64,000 nt of DNA from Enterococcus haemoperoxidus ATCC BAA-382 (GCF_000407165.1 NZ_KE136479.1:631464-695463); one strand, 5' to 3'. Shown: positions 25,575-34,268, numbered from the stretch's first letter. Notes: generated by a model not told the origin, from the sequence alone. Made by a program: numbers and translations.

Positions 25575-25997
25575 ATGACAATTGGTGAAATCTTAAAAGA
25601 AAAAAGAGAACAACTTGGCTATACTCAAAAAGAGGTTGCTCAAAAGTTGTATGTATCTAGACAAACAGTCTCTAATTGGGAAATTGGAAAAACATATCCT
25701 GATATAGAGAAATTATTAAATCTAAGTGATTTTTACGGACTCTCTTTGGATGAACTAATTAAAGAGGACTACAGAATGGTCGATAAGCTAAAAAGAGACA
25801 CCTATGAGCAAAAAATTCGAGTATATGGTTTTTTATCAGAACAATTATCGGCTATGATTTTAGGATCTATCCTGACTTGTCTCTTTTTTGGCGTTCATTT
25901 TTCAATGCTGGTTCAAATAATACTTATTGTATTGACGCTGAGTTGTTTTATTTTTCTTTTGTGGCGTAATGGTTTAGTTGAAAAGTTACTAAGGTAA
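25575..25997 (+). CDS. XRE-type helix-turn-helix regulator with membrane anchor
   Basis: 140 residues. An N-terminal Cro/CI helix-turn-helix (MTIGEILKEKREQLGYTQKE, recognition helix SRQTVSNWEIGKT) is followed by a linker and two hydrophobic segments (about 92-108 and 112-130), giving a membrane-attached transcription factor. Start 25575 is chosen because GAGAGGTGAG lies just upstream and it begins exactly at the domain; a longer frame from 25503 has no site. No target is evident. Confidence 0.85.
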   Translation: MTIGEILKEKREQLGYTQKEVAQKLYVSRQTVSNWEIGKTYPDIEKLLNLSDFYGLSLDELIKEDYRMVDKLKRDTYEQKIRVYGFLSEQLSAMILGSILTCLFFGVHFSMLVQIILIVLTLSCFIFLLWRNGLVEKLLR

Positions 25998-26038
25998 GAA
26001 GTTAGACTTGCTAAAATAGTAAGTTTTCATTTTTAGCA

Positions 26039-26067
26039 TTGACAAAAATAAAAAGATACTCTATATT
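26039..26067 (+). promoter_or_regulatory. Promoter of the lacI-family gene
   Basis: TTGACA (26039-26044), a 17-base spacer and TATATT (26062-26067), followed within four bases by the operator at 26071, so repressor binding would block initiation: autoregulation. Confidence 0.82.
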
Positions 26068-26070
26068 TAT

Positions 26071-26083
26071 GGTATCGATATCA
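26071..26083 (+). promoter_or_regulatory. Operator 1 for the LacI-family regulator
   Basis: GGTATCGATATCA, near-palindromic, immediately after the regulator's own -10 box. The exact reverse complement occurs at 27121-27133 before the GH13 gene. Confidence 0.8.
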
Positions 26084-26098
26084 CAAAAGGAGAATACC

Positions 26099-27097
26099 AT
26101 GGCTACGATCAAAGATGTCGCAAAAAAAGCTGGTTTATCGGTTTCGACAGTTTCACGTTTTTTGAATGATCATCCGTATATTTCAGATGATAAAAAAGAA
26201 CGAATACAACAAGCAATGGATGAACTAAACTATGCGCCGAGTGCGATTGCAACACAACTTCGTTCAAAAAAATGTACCACAATTGGTGTGTTGATTTCAA
26301 GAATCACTAATCCTTTTTTTTCTTATTTAGTGGATGCAATCGAAAAACAAGCAAAAGAACATGGCTACCAGCTGTTGATCATGCAAACATATGATGATCC
26401 AAAAGCAGAGTTGAAAATGCTGGAGTATTTAAAACAACAAGTGGTTGCTGGTGTTATCATGACTTCTATTGAAAGCGATTCACAAGTGATTGAAAGGTAT
26501 TCAACATATGGTCCAATTGTCTTGTGTAATGAACAATTAGAAGGAACAGGTATTCCAAACATTTCCACTAATCAAGAAGAAATTAGTTATGAAGCAACCA
26601 ATTATCTTATTCAAAAAGGGTATCGTAAAATCGCCTATTGTACCGGTGGAAATCTAACCATTGGTGGACATGGTCAGCGTCGAACGAAAGGGTTTGAACG
26701 AGCACTTGCTGAACATAATTTACCCATCAAAAACAAATGGATTTTTAAACAAGTCCATAACATGAAAGATGGTCAAAAAGTAGCAAAAGAGCTATTGGCT
26801 CTACCTAAAAAGGAGCGGCCAGATGCTGTATTTAGTGGAAGTGACGAGGTTGGGATTGGAATTATCCAAGAAGTGCTTCAACAAGGATTACGTGTACCAG
26901 AAGATTTGGCAGTATTAGGGTTTGATAATCAGCCAAGCACAAGTATTATTGCCGTCCCACTAACCACCATCAATCAGCCAACAACAGCTTTAGGAATGGA
27001 AGCTACGAGATTGATGGTTGCGTTGATTGAAGGAACAACCTACAAAGTAAATAAACAAGAGCTTATTTTATCGCTAATCGAGCGTAAATCCACCTAG
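26099..27097 (+). CDS. LacI-family transcriptional repressor of the alpha-glucoside unit
   Basis: 332 residues. Helix-turn-helix ATIKDVAKKAGLSVSTVSRF with the hinge helix NYAPSAIATQLRSKK, then a periplasmic-binding-protein-like sensor domain (IGVLISRITNPFF, ... PDAVFSGSDEVGIG, DLAVLGFDNQP). It begins at 26099, seven bases from AAAGGAG. It resembles MalR-type regulators. Identical 13-base operators before itself and before the glucosidase indicate that it represses both; the inducer is probably the PTS-delivered sugar phosphate or its hydrolysis product. Confidence 0.92.
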   Translation: MATIKDVAKKAGLSVSTVSRFLNDHPYISDDKKERIQQAMDELNYAPSAIATQLRSKKCTTIGVLISRITNPFFSYLVDAIEKQAKEHGYQLLIMQTYDDPKAELKMLEYLKQQVVAGVIMTSIESDSQVIERYSTYGPIVLCNEQLEGTGIPNISTNQEEISYEATNYLIQKGYRKIAYCTGGNLTIGGHGQRRTKGFERALAEHNLPIKNKWIFKQVHNMKDGQKVAKELLALPKKERPDAVFSGSDEVGIGIIQEVLQQGLRVPEDLAVLGFDNQPSTSIIAVPLTTINQPTTALGMEATRLMVALIEGTTYKVNKQELILSLIERKST

Positions 27098-27112
27098 GTG
27101 GATTTATTCTTA
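27086..27112 (+). terminator. Palindromic terminator-like hairpin at the lacI stop
   Basis: AAATCCACC-TA-GGTGGATTT is a perfect palindrome that contains the stop codon and is followed by ATTCTT. The T-run is weak, so termination may be partial. Confidence 0.55.
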
Positions 27113-27120
27113 CGAAAATA

Positions 27121-27133
27121 TGATATCGATACC
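27121..27133 (+). promoter_or_regulatory. Operator 2 for the LacI-family regulator
   Basis: TGATATCGATACC, the exact reverse complement of operator 1, 27 bases before the GH13 start. A TATGAT box at 27119-27124 overlaps it; no good -35 is seen, as is common for activated or catabolite-controlled sugar genes. Confidence 0.78.
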
Positions 27134-27159
27134 ACACGTGGTGAAAGGATGAATAACGA

Positions 27160-28851
27160 GTGAATATAGACATGAAAGACAATAAATGGTGGGAAAAAGA
27201 AGTGATTTATCAGATTTACCCAAAAAGCTTTAAGGATTCAAATAATGATGGAATAGGGGATATTCAGGGGATTCGAGAAAAGTTACCTTACTTGAAAGAA
27301 CTGGGGATTACCATGATTTGGATTTGCCCGATATTTACGTCACCAATGGTGGATAACGGCTATGATATCTCTGATTTTGAAGGAATCAATCCTGAATTTG
27401 GCACTATGGCTGACTTTGATCAATTGTTAGAAGAAGCGAATGAACTGGGAATCAAAGTGATTTTAGATTTAGTTATCAATCATACATCAGATGAACATCC
27501 GTGGTTTCAAGCGGCTTTAAAAGACCAAGAAAGTCCGTATCGTGACTATTACATTTTTAAAAAGGGGAAAACTGAACCAAATAACTGGCGCTCGATTTTT
27601 GGCGGTTCAGTTTGGGAAAAGTTACCAGATGAAGAGCTTTATTATTTCCATGCCTTTGATAAAAAACAGCCCGATTTAAATTGGGAAAATCCAGTCTTAC
27701 GCCAAGAATTATATGGAATGATCAACAGATGGTTAGAAAAAGGAATTGCGGGTTTTCGGATCGATTCGATCACATTTATCAAGAAGGATCAAGATTTTGC
27801 TAGTTTACCTGCGGATGGCGTAGATGGTTTAGCGTCTTGTAAAAGTAAAACACGAAATCGTCCAGGAATTGAAGTGTTTTTAAATGAATTGAAAAAAGAA
27901 ACATTTGAAAAATACAACTGTGTTACCGTAGGGGAAGCGCCAGGCGTTCCTTATGAGGAATATGGGGATTTTATTGGGGATGATGGCTATTTTTCGATGA
28001 TCTTTGATTTTAATTATTCCGATATCGATGTTGAGTCTGGTTCTGATTGGTTTAAACGGACGAATTGGACAACAAAAGAATTCAAAGAGAAATTGAAGCA
28101 ATCCCAAGAAGTATTACAAGCCAATGGTTGGGGCGCTAATTTTATTGAAAACCATGATCAGCCACGTGCTGTTTCTAAATTTATCAAACCTGAGTACCAA
28201 ACCGATGAAGCTGCCAAAGCGTTAGGCATGCTCTATTTCTTCTTACGAGGAACGCCATTTATTTATCAAGCCCAAGAGCTTGGAATGCAAAATGCAAAAC
28301 GTAAAACGATTGATCAATTTAATGATATTTCAAGTATCGATAACTACTATCGTTCGATTCAAGAAGGGTTTACACCGGAAGAAGCGATGAGCTTTGTTAA
28401 TCATCGAAGTCGAGACAATACACGTACGCCATTTCCTTGGGATGATAGCCAATATGGGGGATTTTCAACGACCATACCATGGCTTGCTATGACAGAAGAA
28501 TATCCAAGTCGAAATGCACAAAAGAATCAGGTATTCACACATTATCAAAAGATGATTGAACTTAGACAACAAGGTGCAGTAAGTGATGTTTTAATAAAAG
28601 GGAGAATTGTTTTCTTAGAGAATGTGCCAGATAATGTGGTTGCATATAAACGTGAATGTAATGGAATTGAGGTCTATTCTTATACTAATTTAAGTGATAC
28701 AGAGGAACTGATTCCCTTCGAAAAAAGAATGTTTGATTTACTTTTAAATTCTCATGATGATGTAGCAGTTGAGGTAAACAAATTAAAGCTCCATCCTTAT
28801 CAAAGTGTTTTGTTTAAAAAAATAAATGAGGTGTGTGACAATGGCAATTAA
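27160..28851 (+). CDS. GH13 alpha-glucosidase (oligo-1,6-glucosidase / phospho-alpha-glucosidase type)
   Basis: 563 residues, a full-length GH13 enzyme. Conserved regions: DLVINHTSDEHPWF (I), GFRIDSITFI with the nucleophile Asp (II), VGEAPGV with the acid Glu (III) and FIENHDQPRAV (IV). The opening KWWEKEVIYQIYPKSFKD is that of the oligo-1,6-glucosidase / trehalose-6-phosphate hydrolase group. It is cytoplasmic, with no signal. It lies between a LacI repressor and a PTS permease, so it probably cleaves an alpha-glucoside or its 6-phosphate. Which sugar (isomaltose, trehalose, sucrose isomer) is not settled. It overlaps the PTS gene by 11 bases. Confidence 0.9.
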   Translation: MNIDMKDNKWWEKEVIYQIYPKSFKDSNNDGIGDIQGIREKLPYLKELGITMIWICPIFTSPMVDNGYDISDFEGINPEFGTMADFDQLLEEANELGIKVILDLVINHTSDEHPWFQAALKDQESPYRDYYIFKKGKTEPNNWRSIFGGSVWEKLPDEELYYFHAFDKKQPDLNWENPVLRQELYGMINRWLEKGIAGFRIDSITFIKKDQDFASLPADGVDGLASCKSKTRNRPGIEVFLNELKKETFEKYNCVTVGEAPGVPYEEYGDFIGDDGYFSMIFDFNYSDIDVESGSDWFKRTNWTTKEFKEKLKQSQEVLQANGWGANFIENHDQPRAVSKFIKPEYQTDEAAKALGMLYFFLRGTPFIYQAQELGMQNAKRKTIDQFNDISSIDNYYRSIQEGFTPEEAMSFVNHRSRDNTRTPFPWDDSQYGGFSTTIPWLAMTEEYPSRNAQKNQVFTHYQKMIELRQQGAVSDVLIKGRIVFLENVPDNVVAYKRECNGIEVYSYTNLSDTEELIPFEKRMFDLLLNSHDDVAVEVNKLKLHPYQSVLFKKINEVCDNGN

Positions 28852-30277
28852 CTACAAACAAATTGGAGAAGAGATCATCGATGTTGTCGGGGAAGAAAAT
28901 ATTACAGGGATCACCCATTGTGCGACAAGGTTGCGTTTAGAAGTAAAAGACCGAGAATTGATTGATGATAAAAAAATCGAAAAAATCGATCAAGTAAAAG
29001 GGGTGTTCTTTAATGCTGGACAATATCAAATTATTTTAGGTACTGGCATCGTGAATAAAGTTTATGATTCGCTGGTTCAAAACAATCATGATTTATTAGA
29101 AAAAGAAACCTCTTTAGAAGAAATGAAAAAGCCAAGTAATCCAATCAAACACGCGATTCGTACGCTTTCAGATATTTTTGTACCAATTATTCCAGGAATC
29201 GTGGCAACGGGGTTATTTTTAGGGTTGAAAGGCGTCTTTTTAAACGAAAGTGTTTTAGCTTTTTTTGGAACATCTACCGATAAAATTCCTGAATTTGCTT
29301 TAGTTTTGTTAAGTGTGTTAACAGATACTGTTTTTGCTTTTTTACCTGCGTTGATCTGTTGGTCCGCGTTTAAGAAGTTTGGTGGTACACCGATCATTGG
29401 GTTTGTGATTGGGCTGATGTTGGTATCGCCAATGTTGCCGAATGCTTATTCTGTGGCAGACATCAATAGTGGTGTTGAACCGTTGATGGCTTTTGGATTT
29501 ATTCCGATTGTGGGTTATCAAGGAAGTGTCTTAACCGCTTTAGTCATTGGGTTACTAGGGGCGAAATTGGAAAAAGTGTTACGTCGAAAAATGCCGAATT
29601 CTTTAGATTTGATGTTTACTCCTTTTGTAGTTATTTTGGTAATGTTGCTGACGGGATTATTGGTTTTAGGGCCAATTTTACACTTTGTTGAAAATGGTTT
29701 GGTTTACCTGATTACTGGCTTGATCAAATTACCATTTGGGATTGGTGGCTTACTGATTGGTTTCTTATATCCTCTAGCAGTCATGACAGGGATGCATCAT
29801 CTGTTTATTATGATCGAAACAAGTTTATTAGCAACAACTGGCTTTAATCCACTGATTACACTTTGTGCGATGTATGGCTTTGCCAATGCAGCCGTGAGTT
29901 TTGCTGTGAGTGTGAAGGCCAAAGATAAGAATGTAAAAGTGATTGGAACGAGTGCAGGTGTGACACAACTTTTAGGCGTAAGTGAGCCAGCGCTATTCGG
30001 GATCACGATTCGCTATGGGATGAAACCACTGGGGATCATGTTAGGTTGTTCTGCATTAGGTGGCGCTGTTTTATCATTGTTAAATGTGCAAGCGAATTCA
30101 TACGGATTAGCGGTTATTTTATCACCATTGATGTATATTTATAGCTCTTATCAATTAGTGACCTATATTGTGGTTGGAATTTGTATCTTTATCTTGTCGT
30201 TTGTGTTGACGTATCTATTTGGTGTGCCAAAAGAAGTGATGATGTCAGATGATGAGTATTTAGGAGAAGAACAATAA
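28841..30277 (+). CDS. PTS EIIBC permease, glucose/glucoside family
   Basis: 478 residues. The N-terminal IIB domain has the phosphorylated Cys in THCATRLRL and the strand GVFFNAGQYQIILG; the C-terminal IIC domain has about ten membrane segments and the family motif GVSEPALFGI. There is no IIA domain, so it needs a separate IIA-Glc-type protein. It starts at 28841 after GAGGTG, within the end of the glucosidase gene. Together with the GH13 enzyme it imports and splits an alpha-glucoside under control of the LacI repressor. Confidence 0.9.
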   Translation: MAINYKQIGEEIIDVVGEENITGITHCATRLRLEVKDRELIDDKKIEKIDQVKGVFFNAGQYQIILGTGIVNKVYDSLVQNNHDLLEKETSLEEMKKPSNPIKHAIRTLSDIFVPIIPGIVATGLFLGLKGVFLNESVLAFFGTSTDKIPEFALVLLSVLTDTVFAFLPALICWSAFKKFGGTPIIGFVIGLMLVSPMLPNAYSVADINSGVEPLMAFGFIPIVGYQGSVLTALVIGLLGAKLEKVLRRKMPNSLDLMFTPFVVILVMLLTGLLVLGPILHFVENGLVYLITGLIKLPFGIGGLLIGFLYPLAVMTGMHHLFIMIETSLLATTGFNPLITLCAMYGFANAAVSFAVSVKAKDKNVKVIGTSAGVTQLLGVSEPALFGITIRYGMKPLGIMLGCSALGGAVLSLLNVQANSYGLAVILSPLMYIYSSYQLVTYIVVGICIFILSFVLTYLFGVPKEVMMSDDEYLGEEQ

Positions 30278-30601
30278 GCTGGACCAATGAACAACGTTAT
30301 CACGCGATAACGGATGCTAAGGATCTAGAAGTTTTTTTTCTAGTCGAATCTTTCCAAAAAAAGACAGTCCTTATATTGAAATGTTTGCATAAAACGGAAC
30401 GGTCTATATCGAGATAGCACAATGAAGTTATGGGAAAAAAAGAAATAAGAATTTTTAAGTATTTAAAGACATTTATAGAAATTGTAAATGTCTTTTTTTA
30501 TTTTTGTCAAATTTATCCATTGAGAAAACGAAACAAGACTAGCCTTTTCTAGGGAAATCAGTTAATTTTGATTAAACAAGAAAGGGAACGGAGGGGATAG
30601 A
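30278..30601. other. Intergenic stretch with hairpins
   Basis: No gene seen. It holds a perfect small hairpin CGTTATC-ACGC-GATAACG (30295-30312) without a T-run and a terminator at 30465-30503. The sequence between has no recognisable promoter, but an SD (GGAACGGAGGGG) precedes the next small gene. Confidence 0.5.
30465..30503 (+). terminator. Rho-independent terminator
   Basis: AAAGACATTTA (30465-30475) pairs with TAAATGTCTTT (30485-30495), followed by a T-rich tract. Confidence 0.82.
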
Positions 30602-30787
30602 ATGCAAAAAATGACGGTTATCGCTAAAGAGATCAAAGAATTACTCAGCCAAGCTACAGCAAAAAACAAAGTGGACGATGAATTGAAAAAGTATTTAGAC
30701 TATAACGATCGGATTTTATATCTACAGTGTGACAAGACTATTTTAGTAGGATGCATCGGTATTCAGCTACTGGAAAATAACAGGTGA
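30602..30787 (+). CDS. Small hypothetical protein, 61 aa
   Basis: MQKMTVIAKEIKELLSQ..., a charged helix followed by a short strand-rich end (RILYLQCDKTILVGCIGIQ). No family recognised. A good GGAGGGG site precedes the ATG, which is the main support. It could be a fragment of a longer ancestral gene, since the C-terminus ends abruptly (QLLENNR). Confidence 0.5.
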   Translation: MQKMTVIAKEIKELLSQATAKNKVDDELKKYLDYNDRILYLQCDKTILVGCIGIQLLENNR

Positions 30788-30844
30788 GAAATCAAACATA
30801 AAGCAACTAAAAAAGCGTATAGACACAAACGAATTGGAAACACT

Positions 30845-31249
30845 ATGATAGATTATATACTGAACACATATGCTCCTTTTTGGAAAATTACATATAAGTA
30901 CGAAGGAATAGATTATGTTGTAATTGTTACAGCAGCAAAAAAGGATAAAATCGAGATGGATGGTAGCCGTCCATTAAGTCAAGAAGATGCAACGGTTGAG
31001 AATAAAATGAAGAAAAACGGTCGATATGGTCTTCTTGCTAGTTTACTATTTTTCTTGATCAACGTTTTTGATATTCTTCCTGATAGCACTGGTCCTTTTC
31101 TTGCGACCTTCGTTTTAGCCGGAATTGGTGTTTGGATTTATTTTGCAATCAAGCGGCATAGTTTCCTGAGTTCAAACAAAAAACATCTTCAAACTAATTT
31201 ACATGACTATCCAGAATACATGAGTTTATTAAAACAGTACCCAGAATAA
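30845..31249 (+). CDS. Hypothetical membrane protein, 134 aa
   Basis: An N-terminal soluble strand region (YAPFWKITYKYEGIDYVVIVTAAKK), two membrane segments (about 60-77 and 83-101) and a cytoplasmic tail (RHSFLSSNKKHLQTNLHDYPEYMSLLKQYPE). No family recognised. Ribosome binding site is poor (GGAAACACT). It belongs to a run of small genes of unknown function before the CRISPR array. Confidence 0.55.
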   Translation: MIDYILNTYAPFWKITYKYEGIDYVVIVTAAKKDKIEMDGSRPLSQEDATVENKMKKNGRYGLLASLLFFLINVFDILPDSTGPFLATFVLAGIGVWIYFAIKRHSFLSSNKKHLQTNLHDYPEYMSLLKQYPE

Positions 31250-31431
31250 GTTTTAATGAGTATTATGAACATCGACAAAATATAAATGGGAGATTGCTCA
31301 ATGAGTTGTCTCCTATTTTTTTGTACGATCAATAAAAGTGAACGAAAAGTAAATAATTTTATTCTAAAAGAGGTAGGATTATGCTATTATTACATAGGTT
31401 TGGTAAAAAAATATTGAAAGGAGTGTAAAAA

Positions 31432-31974
31432 ATGAAAATAGCAGACATAATAGGGAAATTAAGTGCAAATTCTAGCGGGAATAATAAAATAGATCCGACT
31501 AAGATCTCGGTAGAAAAAAATGTTATTGCTCTTGATGATCGAACGCTTCAAATCAGCAATGTCTCTCAAATATTTGTAGCAGAACCAGATTCTAAAATAC
31601 CGTGGTTGGCAGCACTTTTATTTATCGTTTCTGTAGTTTGGTTTTCAAATCATCATTTTAGTGGCATATTGGGAATGATTGTTACTGGTTTTTATATCTT
31701 TTTAGTCATCATGAGTAATCTAAATAAAGGATATTATATGTATGTTAATCTGAACTCTGGATTTACCTATTTGATTCATTGTGAAAACAAAGAGTTTGCT
31801 GAAAAGGCACGTGAAGTGATTGAAAGTTGCATCAATAACGTTCATCGCAAAGAAAAAGTAGTGATCAATATGAAACAAGAAAATATCCAGATCGACAATC
31901 GAGTCGTGAATGTAGATCAAAGTATCAATGATAGTACAGTTGTATCTGGTGATAATAATGAGGTGGAAAAATGA
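31432..31974 (+). CDS. Hypothetical membrane protein ending in a Gly-Asp-Asn-Asn motif, 180 aa (DUF6232-like)
   Basis: An N-terminal strand region (ISVEKNVIALDDRTLQISNVSQIFV), two membrane segments (about 61-77 and 83-101), a cytoplasmic portion resembling a small PH-like domain (YMYVNLNSGFTYLIHCENKEFAEKAREVI) and a C-terminal tail with NMKQENIQIDNRVVNVDQSI and VVSGDNNEVEK. The resemblance to DUF6232 is from memory and tentative. It overlaps the next gene by four bases, so they are translationally coupled. SD AAAGGAGTG is nine bases upstream. Confidence 0.6.
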   Translation: MKIADIIGKLSANSSGNNKIDPTKISVEKNVIALDDRTLQISNVSQIFVAEPDSKIPWLAALLFIVSVVWFSNHHFSGILGMIVTGFYIFLVIMSNLNKGYYMYVNLNSGFTYLIHCENKEFAEKAREVIESCINNVHRKEKVVINMKQENIQIDNRVVNVDQSINDSTVVSGDNNEVEK

Positions 31975-32297
31975 AAATAAGCAGAAATAATTTTGGTGGT
32001 ATCAATAATTCAACGGTTGTAATAGGAAATAATAATCGTGTTTCAAATGGAAAAAATGAAGAAATCGATTGGGAGAAATTCTCAGCAGAACTCATGACAA
32101 CATTGACGAAACTTCCACAAAACAGCGAAGAATTTCGCGCATGTACGCAATTGTTGGTAGAGTCGACGTCAAAAGATGAAGGCAAAGTTTCGGCATTTTT
32201 AAAAAAGCATGCACCGCAGTTTACGTCAGATGTATTTAGTAACTTAGCTAGTACGCTGCTTGCTGATACAATCAAGAAACTGATGGTTGTTATGTAG
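31971..32297 (+). CDS. Hypothetical protein with INNSTVVIGNNN motif, 108 aa
   Basis: The N-terminus FGGINNSTVVIGNNNRV resembles the C-terminal VVSGDNNEV of the preceding protein, to which it is coupled by a four-base overlap. The rest is a helical domain (IDWEKFSAELMTTLTKLPQNSE ... FLKKHAPQFTSDVFSNLASTLLAD). Such Asn/Gly-rich strand motifs are known from short adaptor regions in bacterial conflict proteins, so the pair may interact through matching motifs; this is inference. The gene lies 180 bases before the CRISPR array. Confidence 0.6.
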   Translation: MKISRNNFGGINNSTVVIGNNNRVSNGKNEEIDWEKFSAELMTTLTKLPQNSEEFRACTQLLVESTSKDEGKVSAFLKKHAPQFTSDVFSNLASTLLADTIKKLMVVM

Positions 32298-32476
32298 TAG
32301 TAGAGATAAATAACGTGAGTGCGAACCCCAAGTGCACATAAAATTACTGGGAGATCCGCACCAGTTTTTGACGGGAAAAGAACCATTTTTAATGATTTTT
32401 CTCATCTTTTTCACATTTTATATTTTTTTTTAGGTGAAATTATTGTATTTTTAAAGAGAAATACTGCATTTTCACG
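32298..32476 (+). promoter_or_regulatory. Presumed CRISPR leader
   Basis: An AT-rich stretch with long T-runs (32393-32430) directly upstream of the first repeat, on the side where leaders of type I-C arrays lie given the repeat orientation (repeats end GGATTGAAAT). No promoter can be fixed with confidence, and no cas gene adjoins it. Confidence 0.5.
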
Positions 32477-33187
32477 GTCTCACTCTGTTTAGAGTGAGTG
32501 GATTGAAATTTTTTATATCTAAGGACTAAGGTAAGACCCATATTTCGTCTCACTCTGTTTAGAGTGAGTGGATTGAAATCGCTATCGGGACGCCTGATGG
32601 TGCAGCGGAGATGGGTCTCACTCTGTTTAGAGTGAGTGGATTGAAATACTGCTTTTTTAGATAATGCTCCAGAGTTTACGTTGTCTCACTCTGTTTAGAG
32701 TGAGTGGATTGAAATTAATCTAAAAATTAATTACACTTCGAGGGTTAATCGTCTCACTCTGTTTAGAGTGAGTGGATTGAAATACGTTGTCCGTTTCATC
32801 TCCGTGAACCATGTATTGAGTCTCACTCTGTTTAGAGTGAGTGGATTGAAATTTTTATCTTATGAAGTAAATCATTTCTTTGATTTGTCTCACTCTGTTT
32901 AGAGTGAGTGGATTGAAATTGTTAATGCTGATACCAAATTGCTATTATCAATGTCTCACTCTGTTTAGAGTGAGTGGATTGAAATTTTTAAAAGCTTGCC
33001 TATATATAAATAATTATAGTCTCACTCTGTTTAGAGTGAGTGGATTGAAATATCAAGTGATAAACGACTGCTAACATTATCAATTGTCTCACTCTGTTTA
33101 GAGTGAGTGGATTGAAATAGGAACGCTGCAACGAAAATCAGCAGCAAACAGTGTCTCACTCTAAACAGAGTGAGACAAACATGAAAT
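32477..33187 (+). CRISPR. CRISPR array, 33-nt type I-C-like repeats, 10 spacers, no cas genes
   Basis: Ten identical 33-base repeats start at 32477, 32547, 32615, 32683, 32751, 32820, 32887, 32953, 33019 and 33086. Each contains CTCACTCT-GTTT-AGAGTGAG (8-bp stem) and ends in GTGGATTGAAAT, the ending typical of type I-C repeats. Nine spacers between them are 33-37 bases and all differ. A tenth, 34-base spacer precedes an altered terminal repeat (33153-33187) in which the loop is AAAC instead of GTTT and the stem is extended to 10 bp, while TGAAAT is kept. No cas gene is present within the window on either side, so the array is an orphan here. Confidence 0.95.
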
Positions 33188-33241
33188 AAACAATTTGTAA
33201 AAAGTATAGACGAGATTTTGTATTTACGATAATATAAATAT

Positions 33242-33270
33242 ATCTATCATTTGTATGGATAGTTTTTTAT
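33242..33270 (+). terminator. Possible terminator downstream of the CRISPR array
   Basis: TATCTATC and GGATAG form a short stem followed by TTTTTT, 55 bases after the terminal repeat. Confidence 0.5.
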
Positions 33271-33287
33271 CAATGGAGAGGGAATAA

Positions 33288-34217
33288 TAAAAAAAACAGT
33301 AAAAACATCTATGGTTTTGTTGGCCTTAGGGTTAGGTTTGTCGATTGGAACAACTGATGAAGTTGAGGCGATATCAGAATCGCCGTACGCTTTTTTCAAT
33401 GAGTTGAGCATAAGAGAAACAGTTGGAACAGAGTTAAATCAGGTTTACAAAAATAAACATAAGAAAAAAAACAGATAAATTAAATAATGACTTTGAAAAT
33501 AGTTTGATCAGCAATGAGGAGTATGAGAAACTTTTTGACAAGTTGACAGAGAAATTTGAAGCCAATTTATTAGAAAAACAATCGTTGTTTAATGATTATC
33601 AATTATTTAAAAAAGAAGATATAAAAGATATTACTTTTTTTGGTGGTTAGTTTGAACGTAATTCCTCTTTGAGCGGATTCAATCAATTTTCAAGTTTAAA
33701 AATAATTCAAGGAGCAGGTGGAAATTTCAATAGATTTCGAGAACTTAATGGACTAAAGGAATTAAGAGAAGTTTGGTTAGAGGGCAGTAATCAATTAACG
33801 TTGAACAGTTTAAAAAATTCTCCTAATTTGGAAACTATCGTTCTTAATTTTAATGGATTTGAAAATTATGACGAACGTTTGAGGAACGAGGGATTTTCAC
33901 AAACCTTAACAACGGATATCTCAGCATTATCAACTTTAAATAAATTGAAACAAATTAAAATCAATGCTCGTGGCAGAATGGCTACGTTCACCTTAAAAAA
34001 AGGAACGACCTCTTACCGATTATTTGATCCTATTGTGGCATCTAAACAATTTGAAGGGGCTGAAATGAACTATTCTTCCAGTATTGAAAATAATGAATGG
34101 CTAGAGTGGAATAACTTAGAAGGCAACGAGGAATACTTAGATTTTAGCTGGCGTGTAGATAAGGGCAGCAATTTTTCTTATACTGTTGAAGGTCAAATCC
34201 CAATTCGCTGGAAATAG
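33288..34217 (+). pseudogene. Broken gene for a secreted leucine-rich-like protein
   Basis: A signal peptide (KKTVKTSMVLLALGLGLSIG) is encoded after GGAGAGGGA, but the expected start codon reads ATA. The frame runs to YKNKHKKKNR and stops; a frame change in an A-run continues as INIRKKTDKLNNDFENSL, then meets TAG at 33648. The last part (33669-34217) is open for 182 codons, with repeated Leu/Asn pattern (FRELNGLKELREVWLEGSNQLTLNSLKNSPNLETI) like leucine-rich repeats. At least three lesions, so not functional as a whole. The parent protein was probably a surface protein. Confidence 0.72.
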
Positions 34218-34232
34218 TCGATCAAAAGAAAC

Positions 34233-34268
34233 AAAACTCGCTGAAACCTAGTGAGTTTTTTTATTTAT
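34233..34268 (+). terminator. Rho-independent terminator
   Basis: AACTCGCT pairs with AGTGAGTT around GAAACCT, then a run of seven T. Confidence 0.8.

Noticed and set aside
31925-32386. 153-codon minus-strand open frame
   Set aside because: It lies fully antisense to the coupled pair at 31432-32297, which has good ribosome binding and overlap; this is a shadow.
32880-33074. 64-codon open frame with a repeated protein motif
   Set aside because: It is the CRISPR repeat read in one frame (three copies of the same peptide), not a gene.
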